Assembly (NCBI GenBank): GCA_052400665.1
Contig: JBQTGK010000003.1
Length of the DNA stretch: 64,000 nucleotides
From: JBQTGK01 sp052400665
Lineage (GTDB): Bacteria > Bacteroidota > Bacteroidia > Bacteroidales > Marinifilaceae
Reading direction: 5' to 3' (one strand)
Positions within the stretch are counted from its first letter, which is position 1. Each line of letters begins with the position of its first letter. The translations under genes and the position numbers were made by a program. Positions 7,862 to 17,963 of this stretch are shown here, piece after piece. Below the pieces are notes generated by a model that was not told the origin of the DNA, made no database searches, and saw only the letters and a program-made list of their open reading frames with translations.

Positions 7862-9520
7862 ATGGACGCATTATTAGCTTTTTCCCCAATTTTATTAACC
7901 ATTGTCCTGATGGTGGGCTTCAACTGGGGAGCCAAAAAGGCATTGCCTTTATCATTATTACTAGCTATTGTTGTAGCTTTTGGAGTATGGAAAATAGATA
8001 TCCACCATATATTGGGATATTCAGTATTTGGATTTCTTAAAGCCATGGATATTTTAATTATTATTTTTGGAGCCATACTTATTTTAAATACCATGAAGTT
8101 GTCGGGGGCAATGACTACCATAAACAATGGTTTTAGTGGAATTACTACCGATCGACGAATTCAGGCGATTATTATTGGTTTCATGTTTGGTGCATTTATC
8201 GAGGGAGCTGCTGGTTTTGGAACTCCTGCAGCATTGGCCGGACCACTTTTGGTAGGACTTGGATTTCCTCCTTTGGCTGCCGCAATGGTTGCTCTTATTT
8301 TTAACTCTGTTCCGGTACCTTATGGTGCTGTAGGTACGCCAATTAGTGGTGGTGCTATGGTTACTCTGGAACAAAATTTATCAAATATTGGAGCGAATCC
8401 CGAAGTGTTTAAATTGGCACTTACCAAATGGATTGCAATTCCAAATGCTTTAGTTGGTATTTTTATTCCATTATTGGGAATCATGATAATGACCAAATTT
8501 TTTGGTAAAGAGAAATCAATTAAACCAGCTTTGGCTGCAGCGCCATTTGCAATTTTTGCTGGTCTTGCTTTTGCAATTCCTTATGTATTAATCGCGTCTA
8601 CATTAGGTCCTGATTTACCTTCTTTATTAGGTGCGTTTATTGGACTTGGTATTGTTGTTTTTGCAGCGAAAAAAGGATTTTTGGTTCCTAAAAAATCTTG
8701 GGATTTTCCTCCAAAATCAGAATGGGAAGCGAATTGGAAATCGAACGATAATAATGGTGATACCGGAGAGGCGAAAATGGGCTTGGTAAAAGCATGGATG
8801 CCTTATGTATTAATTGCAATTATTCTTGTGGTTACACGTATTCCTTCTTTAGGATTAAAAGGGTGGTTGGCTGCTCAAACTATTACTTTATCAGATGTAT
8901 TAGGTATAGAAGGTTTAACTTATGTGTTAAAATGGGCTTATTTACCAGGAACAATTCCATTTATTTTGGTAGCTGTTATTACTAACTTCATGCATAATAT
9001 GAATGGAAAGCAAGTTGTTGAATCGTGGAAAACCACATTTAAACAAATTAGTGGTGCTGCTATAGCTTTATTTGCTGGTGTGGCAATGGTTCAGCTAATG
9101 TTAAAATCAGGAACTAATGGTGCTGGAATGGATAGTATGCTTACAACTATGGCTACGGCTATTGCTGATCTTTCTGGAAATGCATATCCTGTTATTGCGC
9201 CTATTGTAGGAGTATTAGGATCATTTATGTCGGGATCGGCAACAGTTTCTAACTTATTGTTTTCTTCATTGCAATTCGAAACAGCTACTATTTTGGGTAT
9301 TCCTCAGGTTTTAATTGTAGCAGTTCAAACAATTGGTGCTGCCTTGGGTAATATGATTTGTGTAAACAATGTTGTTGCTGTTTGTGCCACCGTTGGTTGT
9401 ATTGGTGCCGAAGGAACAATTATTCGTAGAAACGCGATACCTGCATTTGTTTACTATTTAATGGTAATGATTGTTGTAGTGGTTTTAATTTCATCAGGGT
9501 TTAATCCGCTACCATTATAA
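7862..9520 (+). CDS. lldP: L-lactate permease (LctP/LldP family)
   Basis: A 552-aa polytopic inner-membrane protein with a dozen or more hydrophobic helices. The family hallmarks are FIEGAAGFGTPAALAGPLLV (about residues 112-131), then PVPYGAVGTPI and, near the C-terminus, GSFMSGSATVSNLLF and GAALGNMICVNNVVA. LctP carriers import D- and L-lactate, and glycolate, with protons. A soluble charged loop at about 280-310 separates two halves. It lies between the L- and D-lactate dehydrogenases, so it is the uptake system for both. Confidence 0.95.
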   Translation: MDALLAFSPILLTIVLMVGFNWGAKKALPLSLLLAIVVAFGVWKIDIHHILGYSVFGFLKAMDILIIIFGAILILNTMKLSGAMTTINNGFSGITTDRRIQAIIIGFMFGAFIEGAAGFGTPAALAGPLLVGLGFPPLAAAMVALIFNSVPVPYGAVGTPISGGAMVTLEQNLSNIGANPEVFKLALTKWIAIPNALVGIFIPLLGIMIMTKFFGKEKSIKPALAAAPFAIFAGLAFAIPYVLIASTLGPDLPSLLGAFIGLGIVVFAAKKGFLVPKKSWDFPPKSEWEANWKSNDNNGDTGEAKMGLVKAWMPYVLIAIILVVTRIPSLGLKGWLAAQTITLSDVLGIEGLTYVLKWAYLPGTIPFILVAVITNFMHNMNGKQVVESWKTTFKQISGAAIALFAGVAMVQLMLKSGTNGAGMDSMLTTMATAIADLSGNAYPVIAPIVGVLGSFMSGSATVSNLLFSSLQFETATILGIPQVLIVAVQTIGAALGNMICVNNVVAVCATVGCIGAEGTIIRRNAIPAFVYYLMVMIVVVVLISSGFNPLPL

Positions 9521-9527
9521 TATATTG

Positions 9528-9565
9528 GAGTCAAATATTCGTAATTTCGAATATTTGACTCTTTT
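9528..9565 (+). terminator. Strong hairpin between permease and D-lactate dehydrogenase genes
   Basis: A perfect 14-bp stem, GAGTCAAATATTCG/CGAATATTTGACTC, with a 6-nt loop, followed by only four T. It probably attenuates rather than fully ends transcription before the next gene. Confidence 0.7.
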
Positions 9566-9648
9566 AAAAAGAAATAAAACGTACATTAATTCACTTAAAT
9601 CATCAGTTCGATTTGCAGTGATATAGATAATATTAAAAACAAAGGGTT

Positions 9649-12534
9649 ATGTTGAAAGGAAATTATAAAAAGTTTTACGAGGAGATTAAATCTGATATTG
9701 AAACATCACGATTATATACTGATGAAATTAGAAACTTAGCCTATGGAACGGATGCTGGTTTTTACCGTTTGACACCTAAAATTGTAATTCGAGCTCAAAA
9801 CGAAAAAGAAGTTACCAAAGCTATTAAATTGGCTAACAAATACGATTTGCCAGTTACATTTAGAGCTGCAGGAACAAGTTTAGCTGGACAGGCAATTACC
9901 GATTCTATTCTAATTTTTGCCGGAAAGAATTGGGAAGGTTACGAAGTATTAAAAGATGGATCTGAAATTCGTATGCAGCCAGGTTTGGTTGGTGCACGTA
10001 TCAATAAAATTCTTGCTCCTTACGGACAAAAATTAGGTCCCGATCCTGCTTCTATCAATTCTGCATTGATTGGTGGTATTGTAATGAATAATGCTTCGGG
10101 AATGAATTGTGGTACTCACGAAAATTCATACAAAACCATTCGTTCTGCTCGTTTAATTTTTGCCGATGGTACTGTTTTAGATACTGGTAGCGATGAAAGT
10201 AAAAAAGCCTTTATGCAATCGCATGGCGATTTTGTTCGTAAAATCGAAGAAATTAGAGATCGTGTTAGAGCTAATAAAAAATTAGCCGATCGTATTCGCT
10301 ACAAGTACAGTATTAAAAATACAACAGGCTTAAGCATTAATCCTTTCATCGATTATGATGATCCTTTTCAAATTATAGTAAACCTAATGGTTGGTTCTGA
10401 AGGTACTTTGGCCTTTATGTCAGAGTTAACCATGAAAACGGTCGTGAATCACAAGTTTAAGGCCAGTGCAATGATCTATTTCCATGATATTGTTACTGCT
10501 TGTCAATCGGTTGTAACCATGAAACCAGGTCCGGTACATGGCGCTGAAATGCTTGATCGAATTGCATTGCGATCGGTTGAAGATTCTGATGGTATTCCTG
10601 CTTTTATTAAAGATTTTCCTGATGGAGTTACAGCGATATTGGTGGAAACACTTGCCAATAGTCAGGAAGAATTGGATGGCAATATCAAAGAGATAAAAAA
10701 TCTGTTATCGGCTTATGAAACTGTTCGTCCTATCGAGTTTACCGATAAACCAGAGGAATACTCTAAATATTGGGATATCCGTAAAGGTGTTTTTCCAGCT
10801 GTAGGAGGACTGAGAGAAACAGGTACTACTTGTATAATTGAGGATGTGGCTTTCCATATTGAAGATTTACCTAAGGCAACTTTGGATTTGCAGGAGTTGA
10901 TTGCGAAATATGGATATAAGGATGGCGTAATTTATGGTCATGCTTTAGAAGGTAACTTCCACTTTATCTTTAATCAGAATTTTGATAAGCCAGAAGAACT
11001 GGAACAGTATATCAATTTTATGGGTGAGGTAGATAATTTGGTGGTTGATAAGTACGATGGTTCGCTTAAGGCAGAGCATGGTACAGGTAGAAATATGGCA
11101 CCGTTTGTAAAACACGAATGGGGAGAAGAAGCTTACGAATTAATGAAAGAAGTGAAGCAGCTTTTCGATCCTAAGAACCTACTAAATCCTGGTGTAATTA
11201 TTAATGATGATCCAAATTGTTATACTAAAAACTTCAAAACTTTAATGCCTGTTCACGATATTGTTGACAAATGTATTGAGTGTGGTTTTTGTGAAGTAAA
11301 TTGTTTAACAGCAGGATTTTCTCTTTCGGCTCGTCAACGCACGGTTGTGCAGCGCGAAATTAAAAGACTGGAAACTACTGGCGAAAATTCAGAAAGATTA
11401 GCGGAGTTAAGAAAAGGTTTCGTTTATCTTGGAGAACAAACTTGTGCTGGTGATGGATTGTGTGCAACATCTTGTCCTGTTGGTATTGATACTGGTAAGT
11501 ACATCAAATATTTAAGATCCTTAAATGTTGATACTCCTCGTGCTCAAAAAATAAGTGCTAAAGTTGCTGATAATTTCTCAACTGTAGGTTCTACAATTCG
11601 CGGAGGCTTAAAATTTGTGAATGGTGTACATACAGTTATGGGCTCGACTTTACTTGGTGGAATTGCCGGTGGATTTAGAAAATTAAGTGGTAATAATATT
11701 CCATTATGGACACCAGCCATGCCGAAAGGGGTAAGCGGGCCTAAACCTAAAGAAATTAATCAGGAAAATCCTTTAAAAGTAGTGTATTTCCCATCTTGTA
11801 TTGCACAAACTATGGGACCTGCAAAAGGAGATCCATATAAAGAGCCATTGCATAAGGTAACACAAAAATTACTTGAAAAAGCCGGTTATGAGGTTATTTT
11901 CCCTGATGGAATGAGTAATTTATGTTGTGGTACGCCTTGGGAGAGTAAAGGGCTTATAAAGCATGCTGATCAGAAATCTTCTGAATTAGAAGCTGCACTT
12001 GTAAAAGCTTCCGAGAATGGAAAATATCCTGTTTTGTGTGATACTTCACCTTGTTTGTATAGAATGAGAAGAGTAATGGATAAAACATTGAAACTTTACG
12101 AACCAGTTGAGTTTATTCATGAATTTTTAATGGATAAATTAGAGTTCACTAAGGTTGATGAAGTGATTGCCGTACACCCAACTTGTACAACTACAAAAAT
12201 GGGGTTAACACCTGTATTAAAAGCTGTAGCTGAAGCATGTGCTACTCATGTTATTTTACCAGAAGAGGTAGGATGTTGTGGTTTTGCCGGAGATAGAGGA
12301 TTTAACTTCCCAGAGGTAAATAAATATGCGCTTCGTAAACTTCGTCCTGTAATTGATCAGTCAAAAGTAGTAGCAGGTTATTCAAATAGCAGAACGTGTG
12401 AAATTGGTCTAAGTACTAATGGAGGTGTACCTTATATGTCAATTATTTATTTGGTTGATAGAGTAAGTGTGGCAAAGGCCGAAACTCCTAAATTCAAGAA
12501 AAAAACACGCAAAAAAGAAAAAGTTGCGATCTAG
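9649..12534 (+). CDS. FAD- and Fe-S-binding D-lactate dehydrogenase (Dld-II / GlcD-GlcF-like fusion)
   Basis: A 961-aa protein in three blocks. First an FAD_binding_4 domain: VTFRAAGTSLAGQ at about residue 71, GGIVMNNASGMNCGTHENSY at about 143. Then the FAD-oxidase C-terminal domain with GHALEGNFHF and AEHGTGRN. Last an iron-sulfur part with CIECGFCEVNC (about 542) and CAGDGLCATSCP (about 598), and CCG-type ligands LCCGTPW, HPTCTTTKMG and GCCGFAGDRG. This is the architecture of quinone-linked D-lactate dehydrogenase Dld-II, encoded next to lctP and lldEFG in Shewanella. D-lactate is the most likely substrate; other 2-hydroxy acids are possible. The basic C-terminal tail (KKKTRKKEKVAI) is unremarkable. 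Confidence 0.9.
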   Translation: MLKGNYKKFYEEIKSDIETSRLYTDEIRNLAYGTDAGFYRLTPKIVIRAQNEKEVTKAIKLANKYDLPVTFRAAGTSLAGQAITDSILIFAGKNWEGYEVLKDGSEIRMQPGLVGARINKILAPYGQKLGPDPASINSALIGGIVMNNASGMNCGTHENSYKTIRSARLIFADGTVLDTGSDESKKAFMQSHGDFVRKIEEIRDRVRANKKLADRIRYKYSIKNTTGLSINPFIDYDDPFQIIVNLMVGSEGTLAFMSELTMKTVVNHKFKASAMIYFHDIVTACQSVVTMKPGPVHGAEMLDRIALRSVEDSDGIPAFIKDFPDGVTAILVETLANSQEELDGNIKEIKNLLSAYETVRPIEFTDKPEEYSKYWDIRKGVFPAVGGLRETGTTCIIEDVAFHIEDLPKATLDLQELIAKYGYKDGVIYGHALEGNFHFIFNQNFDKPEELEQYINFMGEVDNLVVDKYDGSLKAEHGTGRNMAPFVKHEWGEEAYELMKEVKQLFDPKNLLNPGVIINDDPNCYTKNFKTLMPVHDIVDKCIECGFCEVNCLTAGFSLSARQRTVVQREIKRLETTGENSERLAELRKGFVYLGEQTCAGDGLCATSCPVGIDTGKYIKYLRSLNVDTPRAQKISAKVADNFSTVGSTIRGGLKFVNGVHTVMGSTLLGGIAGGFRKLSGNNIPLWTPAMPKGVSGPKPKEINQENPLKVVYFPSCIAQTMGPAKGDPYKEPLHKVTQKLLEKAGYEVIFPDGMSNLCCGTPWESKGLIKHADQKSSELEAALVKASENGKYPVLCDTSPCLYRMRRVMDKTLKLYEPVEFIHEFLMDKLEFTKVDEVIAVHPTCTTTKMGLTPVLKAVAEACATHVILPEEVGCCGFAGDRGFNFPEVNKYALRKLRPVIDQSKVVAGYSNSRTCEIGLSTNGGVPYMSIIYLVDRVSVAKAETPKFKKKTRKKEKVAI

Positions 12535-12561
12535 TTAATTTATATGAGTTAATAGTAAAAC

Positions 12562-12608
12562 AAGCAGGCACGATTATTTGCAAAATTATATGGTCGTGTC
12601 TGCTTTTT
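12562..12608 (+). terminator. Terminator after D-lactate dehydrogenase
   Basis: AGCAGGCACGA pairs with TCGTGTCTGCT (one G-U pair), followed by five T. The loop is about 20 nt. Confidence 0.7.
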
Positions 12609-12689
12609 AAACCCAAATTAATTTAATAATCCTTAAAAAAGCATTAATTGAGTTTGTTCCAGCTAATGTTTGTTCCTAAAATTTAAACT

Positions 12690-13931
12690 ATGAAAAAACT
12701 ATTGGTAGTATTCTTAGCGCTTTTACCTGTCATTACTATTGCGCAGAAAAAAGAAGAAGTAAAAGTGAAATTAAGTGGTTTTGCAACTGCTGAAGCAATT
12801 TACGATACTCGAGAGTCGGTTACAGCTCGTGAAGGGGATGTTCTTTTATATCCAGCAGCAAAATCTTTTGATGCGAATGGTGCAGATAAAAATGACCGCT
12901 CTGAATTGTTCATGACTACTATTCATTCTCGATTAAATGTTGGAGTAACTGGATTTACGGCTTTCGGAGCTAAAGGATCCGCAACTGTTCAAGGTGATTT
13001 TGCAGGTACTTCGGAAAGTACAACTGGCTTATTTCGTTTGAGACATGCATTTGTTAAATTAGACTGGGGAAAAGATGAGCTTTTATTAGGAAAAACCTGG
13101 CACCCAATGTTTGTTACTTCATGTTTTCCAGATGTATTACATTGGAATGGTGGTTTGCCATTTAATGTATTGGCCAGAGCTCCTCAGTTAAGATATACAC
13201 GCGAGTTAGGAGATAAAGGTTATGCCTTTATTGCTGCATTATCCGAAATGGATGCTAAATCTACTGGTTCTGATGGTGCTAATCCAAAATATGTGCAACA
13301 ATCTGGTATTCCTGAATTTTCAGCTCAGGTAAAATATGATCTTGCAAAAGGGTTTACCTTAGGAGCAACTGCAGGTTATAAATTTTTAAAGCCACTTACT
13401 GAAACTGTTGGCACATCGTTGAAAACCGATGAACTACTTTCGTGTTATCAAATGAATGCCTGGATGACTTTAAAAACTGATAAATTTGTTTGGAATTTGC
13501 AGACTATTTATGGACAAAACATGTATAATTTTGTTATGCTTGGTGGTTATGGCGTTAAAAATGTGAAAGCCAATGGAGAATACGAATATACAAATATTAA
13601 AACTTCTTCAATTTGGTCTGATATACATACAACAACTGGTAATGTTCGCTATGGATTATTTGCAGGCTACACTAAAAATTTAGGTGCCGATGATGATTTG
13701 GCTACTGATCTTGACGGTGACTTTGTAGGTCTTTACAGTCGAGGTTCAAATATCGATTATGTGTATCAAGTGGGTCCTAGGTTAGAGTTATATTCTGGTA
13801 AATTTATGGTAGGAGCTCAGGTGCTATATACTGCTGCTGCTTATGGTACCACAGCGATAACAGGTAAGGTTGAAAATTCTTCTGAAGTTGATAGTTACCG
13901 TATGTCATTACATGTTAAATACTCTTTTTAG
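12690..13931 (+). CDS. Outer-membrane beta-barrel (porin-like) protein
   Basis: A 413-aa protein with a clear signal peptide (MKKLLVVFLALLPVITIAQ) followed by alternating amphipathic strands with many aromatic residues, and a C-terminal strand ending in MSLHVKYSF; a terminal Phe is typical of outer-membrane barrels. A DKNDRSELF segment and LRHAFVKLDWGKDELLLGKTW resemble trimeric porin-like barrels of Bacteroidota. Substrate is not shown by the sequence, but its position at the end of the lactate cluster suggests passage of lactate or another small anion. A terminator separates it from the upstream gene, so it may also have its own promoter. Confidence 0.75.
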   Translation: MKKLLVVFLALLPVITIAQKKEEVKVKLSGFATAEAIYDTRESVTAREGDVLLYPAAKSFDANGADKNDRSELFMTTIHSRLNVGVTGFTAFGAKGSATVQGDFAGTSESTTGLFRLRHAFVKLDWGKDELLLGKTWHPMFVTSCFPDVLHWNGGLPFNVLARAPQLRYTRELGDKGYAFIAALSEMDAKSTGSDGANPKYVQQSGIPEFSAQVKYDLAKGFTLGATAGYKFLKPLTETVGTSLKTDELLSCYQMNAWMTLKTDKFVWNLQTIYGQNMYNFVMLGGYGVKNVKANGEYEYTNIKTSSIWSDIHTTTGNVRYGLFAGYTKNLGADDDLATDLDGDFVGLYSRGSNIDYVYQVGPRLELYSGKFMVGAQVLYTAAAYGTTAITGKVENSSEVDSYRMSLHVKYSF

Positions 13932-14003
13932 TAATTCGGAATTATAAATACTCTGTTTTTCATTTTTGTACGTTTAGTCGGTTGTTATAAACAACTGCAT
14001 TTT

Positions 14004-14038
14004 TCGCCTCAGCATATTTGTTGAGGCGATTTTTTTTG
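14004..14038 (+). terminator. Terminator after the porin-like gene
   Basis: TCGCCTCA/TGAGGCGA 8-bp stem with eight T. Confidence 0.85.
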
Positions 14039-14217
14039 AATTATACTTTCTTTTTTTTTGCAAATTAAGGATGAAATTAATTGTTCATATTAAAAAAAAT
14101 ATTTTTATATATAATATTGTGATTCAATATTTGTTATGTAGAAACACTATAAAAAACATGCAATTGTAATAAGAATGCATTAATAATTGAAAAATAACTT
14201 TATCTTTAAATCTATTA

Positions 14218-14330
14218 CTACCAATTGGTAGATATGAGTTAAGAATATAACCTTACGATTGGTTAGTAGGTTAATTAACCCCTTTAGAATTGTGCCCGTG
14301 ATTCCCCTATGTCACGGGCTATTTTTTTTT
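14218..14330 (+). ncRNA. Candidate structured small RNA ending in a terminator
   Basis: Downstream of the porin terminator is a run of exact dyads: CTACCAATTGGTAG (14218-14231), GGTTAATTAACC (14269-14280) and a GCCCGTGA/TCACGGGC stem (14294-14319) followed by TATTTTTTTTT. The last is a plus-strand terminator with no plus-strand gene before it for 350 bp. ACCAAT at 14220 can also pair with ATTGGT at 14258, giving alternative folds. The 5' end and identity are unknown; it could also be the 3' UTR of the porin mRNA. Confidence 0.35.
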
Positions 14331-14341
14331 AATTTTTAAAA

Positions 14342-14377
14342 ATAAAAAAAAGGTAACTCTTTATTAAAGAGTTACCT
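14342..14377 (-). terminator. Terminator of the PPi-type PEPCK gene
   Basis: AGGTAACTCTTT/AAAGAGTTACCT, a 12-bp perfect stem; on the minus strand it is followed by eight T. Confidence 0.85.
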
Positions 14378-14397
14378 ATGGGTTGATTTTTAGTTTA

Positions 14398-17300
14398 TTA
14401 TGATCTACATAAAGGATCAGCACCTATGGTACCAACTAAACTTTCAAGATATTCTTTTGATTTAACCTTATTCAGATTTAGTTTTGCTTTTTCGTATCGC
14501 GCTTCCAAACTTAATTCTTTTTTCCATTCAGAATTTAATTTGTTAGCCATGAACGATTCAAGATAAGAAATCTGCTTTTGGTAAAATTCAATATCAATTT
14601 GTTGCTTGCGCTCTAACCTTTCTTTATACCAATCAGAATTTACAACCAATTCTCTGTCGAATTGTTTTCTCAGTTCAGGATCAGAAATTTCTTTTCCATC
14701 ATATTTTCCGTAAGCCATAATGCTTAGAAGAATTTTTAATGGTGGAATTGCAGCTTCAATACTCTTATCCTTAAAGTAATTGATTGCTACTTTTTCCTGT
14801 GCTTCGCAAATGTTTTTAATTCCATCTACATAAGCTTCCATATCCTGAATTTCAGGTTGCAGCATTCTTTCGTTAAATACATTTTGAGGTTCATCAAAAA
14901 TGCGATTCATATAACGGAATAAGAATTCTTCAGTGATTCGATATCCCAAACGACTGGCATGAATTTTTTCTCCTTTATACTCAAAATCGTTTAGTTTTTC
15001 TAAAGACCCTTCTTTAATCAATAATTTTGGATCACGAGTTTCTTCTTTTAATCTACACCAAAGTTCAGGAATCAATAATGAAACATCATGATCGAAACGA
15101 TTCTCTGTTCCTACATGTCCTGCAGCTGAAGAGAAACCCTGATATCCGGTAAGAATATAAGAAAGCAATGCATTATTAAGGTCGGTTGTTGGAGTCAACA
15201 TATTAAAAGGACCTTTTGTAAGTGCACCTTCTGTTCCTGCTCCTGTTGTCGATGGTGATTTCCCTGTTAAACTACAGATAAAGTCCATAAACAATTCAGG
15301 TAATTCCTGGTAATGAATTGGATTGTATACACTTAAAGCGCGTATTCCAGCTTCTTTTTCAGGTGGATTGTTTCTTCTTCCTGGTAATACAGCGTTTACC
15401 GGATGGTGAACCGGCATATTCAAAGGGATTCTACGTGCCAAACGAATTCCTATTTCAGCCAAACGGTCATCAACAGGATTTACCAAGTCTGGTCGTATTT
15501 GAAGATATCTAGGGTTTTTAGATGGTGCTCCATCAACAATTCTAGGATGCGATGGAGTAATAAAGTAATTTGACTTTTTACTTTCTGCTCCTTGCTTAAT
15601 TAATTCCTGAATTGGTTTGGTGTACATATCAAAACCAATAGCATCGGCTACTAATTCTTTACCATCTTCGGTAGTTAATGGCTCGTAGTTCGATGTGAAA
15701 TTATTTCTCATGGAAAGATCAGCTTCAGCTTCTTTGTCGTAACCTCTATGGATTGCTTCATCAGGTCGCTGGAAGAATCTCTTCTCACAGTTTGTAGTGA
15801 TTTTTACACTCTTATTATCATAAGCCTCGTTCAAATGATTCAGACTGTTTGCTGGTAATACAACTGAAGCCGTAATGTCATCTTCCATTTGAATTTTAGC
15901 TGCGGCAATAAAGTCCTGACGCAGTTTATTCAAATACCATGAATTATCATCAGCAAAACCAACACGAAGGTAGCTTGCAACAATTTTTCGGTTGTTGAAT
16001 AATAACTCATGACCTTTTCTTCCGTTAATAACGTCAACCGAAAAGAAATCTCTCCAATTACTGTTTGTGCGATCAGGACGATAGAATCGTTTTATGAATA
16101 ATACCAACGCTTTAACATGATCAGGAATTGAGTGTAAGAATTCATTGTACTCTTCGGTATAGTATTTCGATGGAGTTAATAGTTTTACAACCGAACCTAA
16201 AGATCTTTCGGAACTTAAAATTGTTCTTGAAGGAGTTGTTCTGTTTGGATGATCTTTCCAGCGTTGAGTGTAATCGTGATTAATTACCTCATCAGCTAAA
16301 TTAAAATCTTTTTCCATGTCCTGAACATAGAAAGAACTATAAATAATCGCATTTAAAAGAGATTTAGAAATCTCAGATTTTCCTCCACCAGAAACAGTAC
16401 ATGGCTTGTGGCAAAATGTTCCTTCCGAAGCAGTACTTACAAGTCTCCATGATGGGGCAGAAGGGTGCTTCTCCATGTGCATCTTATATCCCGATGGGTG
16501 CACATAATAGTTATCAGGAACTAAACGAATGCTTTGTTCCTGTCCATCTTTTATCCAGCTTACTTTGCTTTCATATACATCAATGTTTGCATTTTCATTG
16601 ATATAATAGATGTTTGGATATTCTTTATCAATAGCAAAACCTTCAGGGTAAACATCAATAGTTTCGCCAAATTGTTTAACTAATTCATCGTAGCTGTATT
16701 GTTTTTTCAATACATTTTTCATGAATAGAGTTCCACTAAAACCATCACCTAAGTTCTTTCTAGGGAATGCAATTGCACCTCCGGCATGTTCTTCTTCGGC
16801 TAAACCATATAAGTTTGCAGAAAAACTGATTTGGGTTTTAATCTCTTTTTTAGAGTAACCGAAATAATTGTCGGCTATTAAAGTAATAACTACACCTTTT
16901 TCGCTACGACAAGTTAATTTAAATGGTTGACCATCATTGTACAATTCAGTTTCGCTTTTCCAACATACTCCGTCACGTTTTTGACGCTCAGTAGCTTCGT
17001 TGTAATGAGGTAAGCCTAACTCTTTTTTTGTAAGATCAAGTAATTGTGGCGCCAAAACAATACATCCAGTATGTCCGGTCCAATGTTCAATATCTAAACC
17101 AGCATCATTTGCCGGAATATTAGGATCACCTGCATTACCAAAAATAGATTCAACAAAATCGAGGTTACTAACTAAGCTACCTGGAGCAAAAAAACGGACT
17201 TCCATTGATTTTTGTTCGATAACTCCTTTTACTTCCGGACAAACAATTGGACGTAGTAAAAGAGAAACCATCATTTTTACTTTTTCATCCTGAGTTGCAG

Positions 17301-17895
17301 TAAAAGGTAATAGTTGAGTATCATCATCAGTAGGAGGATTAAAAGCAGCATTTAAAAAATTTGCAAATGCTTTTTTAGGTACTTCAATTTTATCTAATGG
17401 TACTGGTAAACTGCCATCAACAATATGGAAAGAACCTTTTGTAGTTCTTCTATCGTGTTTTGGATTGTGAAGTACTCCTTGTTTTATTCTGTACGAACTT
17501 AAGAGTTTAGTAATATGTTCGTCTTTGTTCGGTGGTAAACTTAGTTCTCTAGCAATACCAGGTTGATCCAAAATAAATGTTGAAGTAGGTAGATTTGCTA
17601 CTTCACTATCTGTGTCTTTAAGATAATCATTTAGAAAATCTTGTATACGTTGATCCGCAGGACATAAGTGGTCTGCCAGTAAACGGGATTTTGCCCGATA
17701 GTTTTGAATCAAGCTGTCTGTTAATTCGATGAATTTAGAATCAGCCAGTTGCTCTCCATTTTTTAGGGAATCACCTTTGTAAATAGGTTGCCCCATTGCA
17801 GCCAACTGAAGGTTAATGTAACGAATCAGGTTTTTTTGATTGTTTTTTGCCTTCTTTGGTTTTTTTTCAGTTACGCTTGGTTTTTTACTTTGCAT
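14398..17895 (-). CDS. Probable pyrophosphate-dependent phosphoenolpyruvate carboxykinase (PPi-PEPCK)
   Basis: A very large cytosolic protein (1165 aa) without signal peptide or membrane helices. Its length and overall character match the PPi-type PEPCK described in Propionibacterium, Actinomyces and Entamoeba (about 1100-1150 aa), which interconverts oxaloacetate + PPi with PEP + CO2 + phosphate. Visible landmarks are a P-loop-like TVSGGGKSEISKSL near residue 500, GHTGCIVLAPQL near 270, GAGTEGALTKGPFN near 883 and RFDHDVSLLIPELW near 935. The N-terminus is Lys-rich, and a charged C-terminal helical segment closes the protein. Start: GGAG lies 8 bp before the ATG. The family call rests on recollection of that family, not on a search. 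A separate ATP-type PckA is encoded in the same window. Confidence 0.6.
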   Translation of the reverse strand: MQSKKPSVTEKKPKKAKNNQKNLIRYINLQLAAMGQPIYKGDSLKNGEQLADSKFIELTDSLIQNYRAKSRLLADHLCPADQRIQDFLNDYLKDTDSEVANLPTSTFILDQPGIARELSLPPNKDEHITKLLSSYRIKQGVLHNPKHDRRTTKGSFHIVDGSLPVPLDKIEVPKKAFANFLNAAFNPPTDDDTQLLPFTATQDEKVKMMVSLLLRPIVCPEVKGVIEQKSMEVRFFAPGSLVSNLDFVESIFGNAGDPNIPANDAGLDIEHWTGHTGCIVLAPQLLDLTKKELGLPHYNEATERQKRDGVCWKSETELYNDGQPFKLTCRSEKGVVITLIADNYFGYSKKEIKTQISFSANLYGLAEEEHAGGAIAFPRKNLGDGFSGTLFMKNVLKKQYSYDELVKQFGETIDVYPEGFAIDKEYPNIYYINENANIDVYESKVSWIKDGQEQSIRLVPDNYYVHPSGYKMHMEKHPSAPSWRLVSTASEGTFCHKPCTVSGGGKSEISKSLLNAIIYSSFYVQDMEKDFNLADEVINHDYTQRWKDHPNRTTPSRTILSSERSLGSVVKLLTPSKYYTEEYNEFLHSIPDHVKALVLFIKRFYRPDRTNSNWRDFFSVDVINGRKGHELLFNNRKIVASYLRVGFADDNSWYLNKLRQDFIAAAKIQMEDDITASVVLPANSLNHLNEAYDNKSVKITTNCEKRFFQRPDEAIHRGYDKEAEADLSMRNNFTSNYEPLTTEDGKELVADAIGFDMYTKPIQELIKQGAESKKSNYFITPSHPRIVDGAPSKNPRYLQIRPDLVNPVDDRLAEIGIRLARRIPLNMPVHHPVNAVLPGRRNNPPEKEAGIRALSVYNPIHYQELPELFMDFICSLTGKSPSTTGAGTEGALTKGPFNMLTPTTDLNNALLSYILTGYQGFSSAAGHVGTENRFDHDVSLLIPELWCRLKEETRDPKLLIKEGSLEKLNDFEYKGEKIHASRLGYRITEEFLFRYMNRIFDEPQNVFNERMLQPEIQDMEAYVDGIKNICEAQEKVAINYFKDKSIEAAIPPLKILLSIMAYGKYDGKEISDPELRKQFDRELVVNSDWYKERLERKQQIDIEFYQKQISYLESFMANKLNSEWKKELSLEARYEKAKLNLNKVKSKEYLESLVGTIGADPLCRS

Positions 17896-17933
17896 ATATC
17901 TCCAATTTTTATTTGCTTAGGGAATGACGGAAC

Positions 17934-17963
17934 CAAATTTACTTTATTTTTTTACTTCGCAAA
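17934..17963 (-). promoter_or_regulatory. Bacteroidota-type promoter of the PPi-PEPCK gene
   Basis: On the minus strand TTTG-N18-TAAATTTG, close to the Bacteroidota consensus (-33 TTTG, -7 TAnnTTTG). It predicts a 5' leader of about 30 nt before the ATG. Confidence 0.6.

Noticed and set aside
15318..16601. Plus-strand frames inside the PPi-PEPCK gene
   Set aside because: They are short shadows of a long continuous minus-strand gene.
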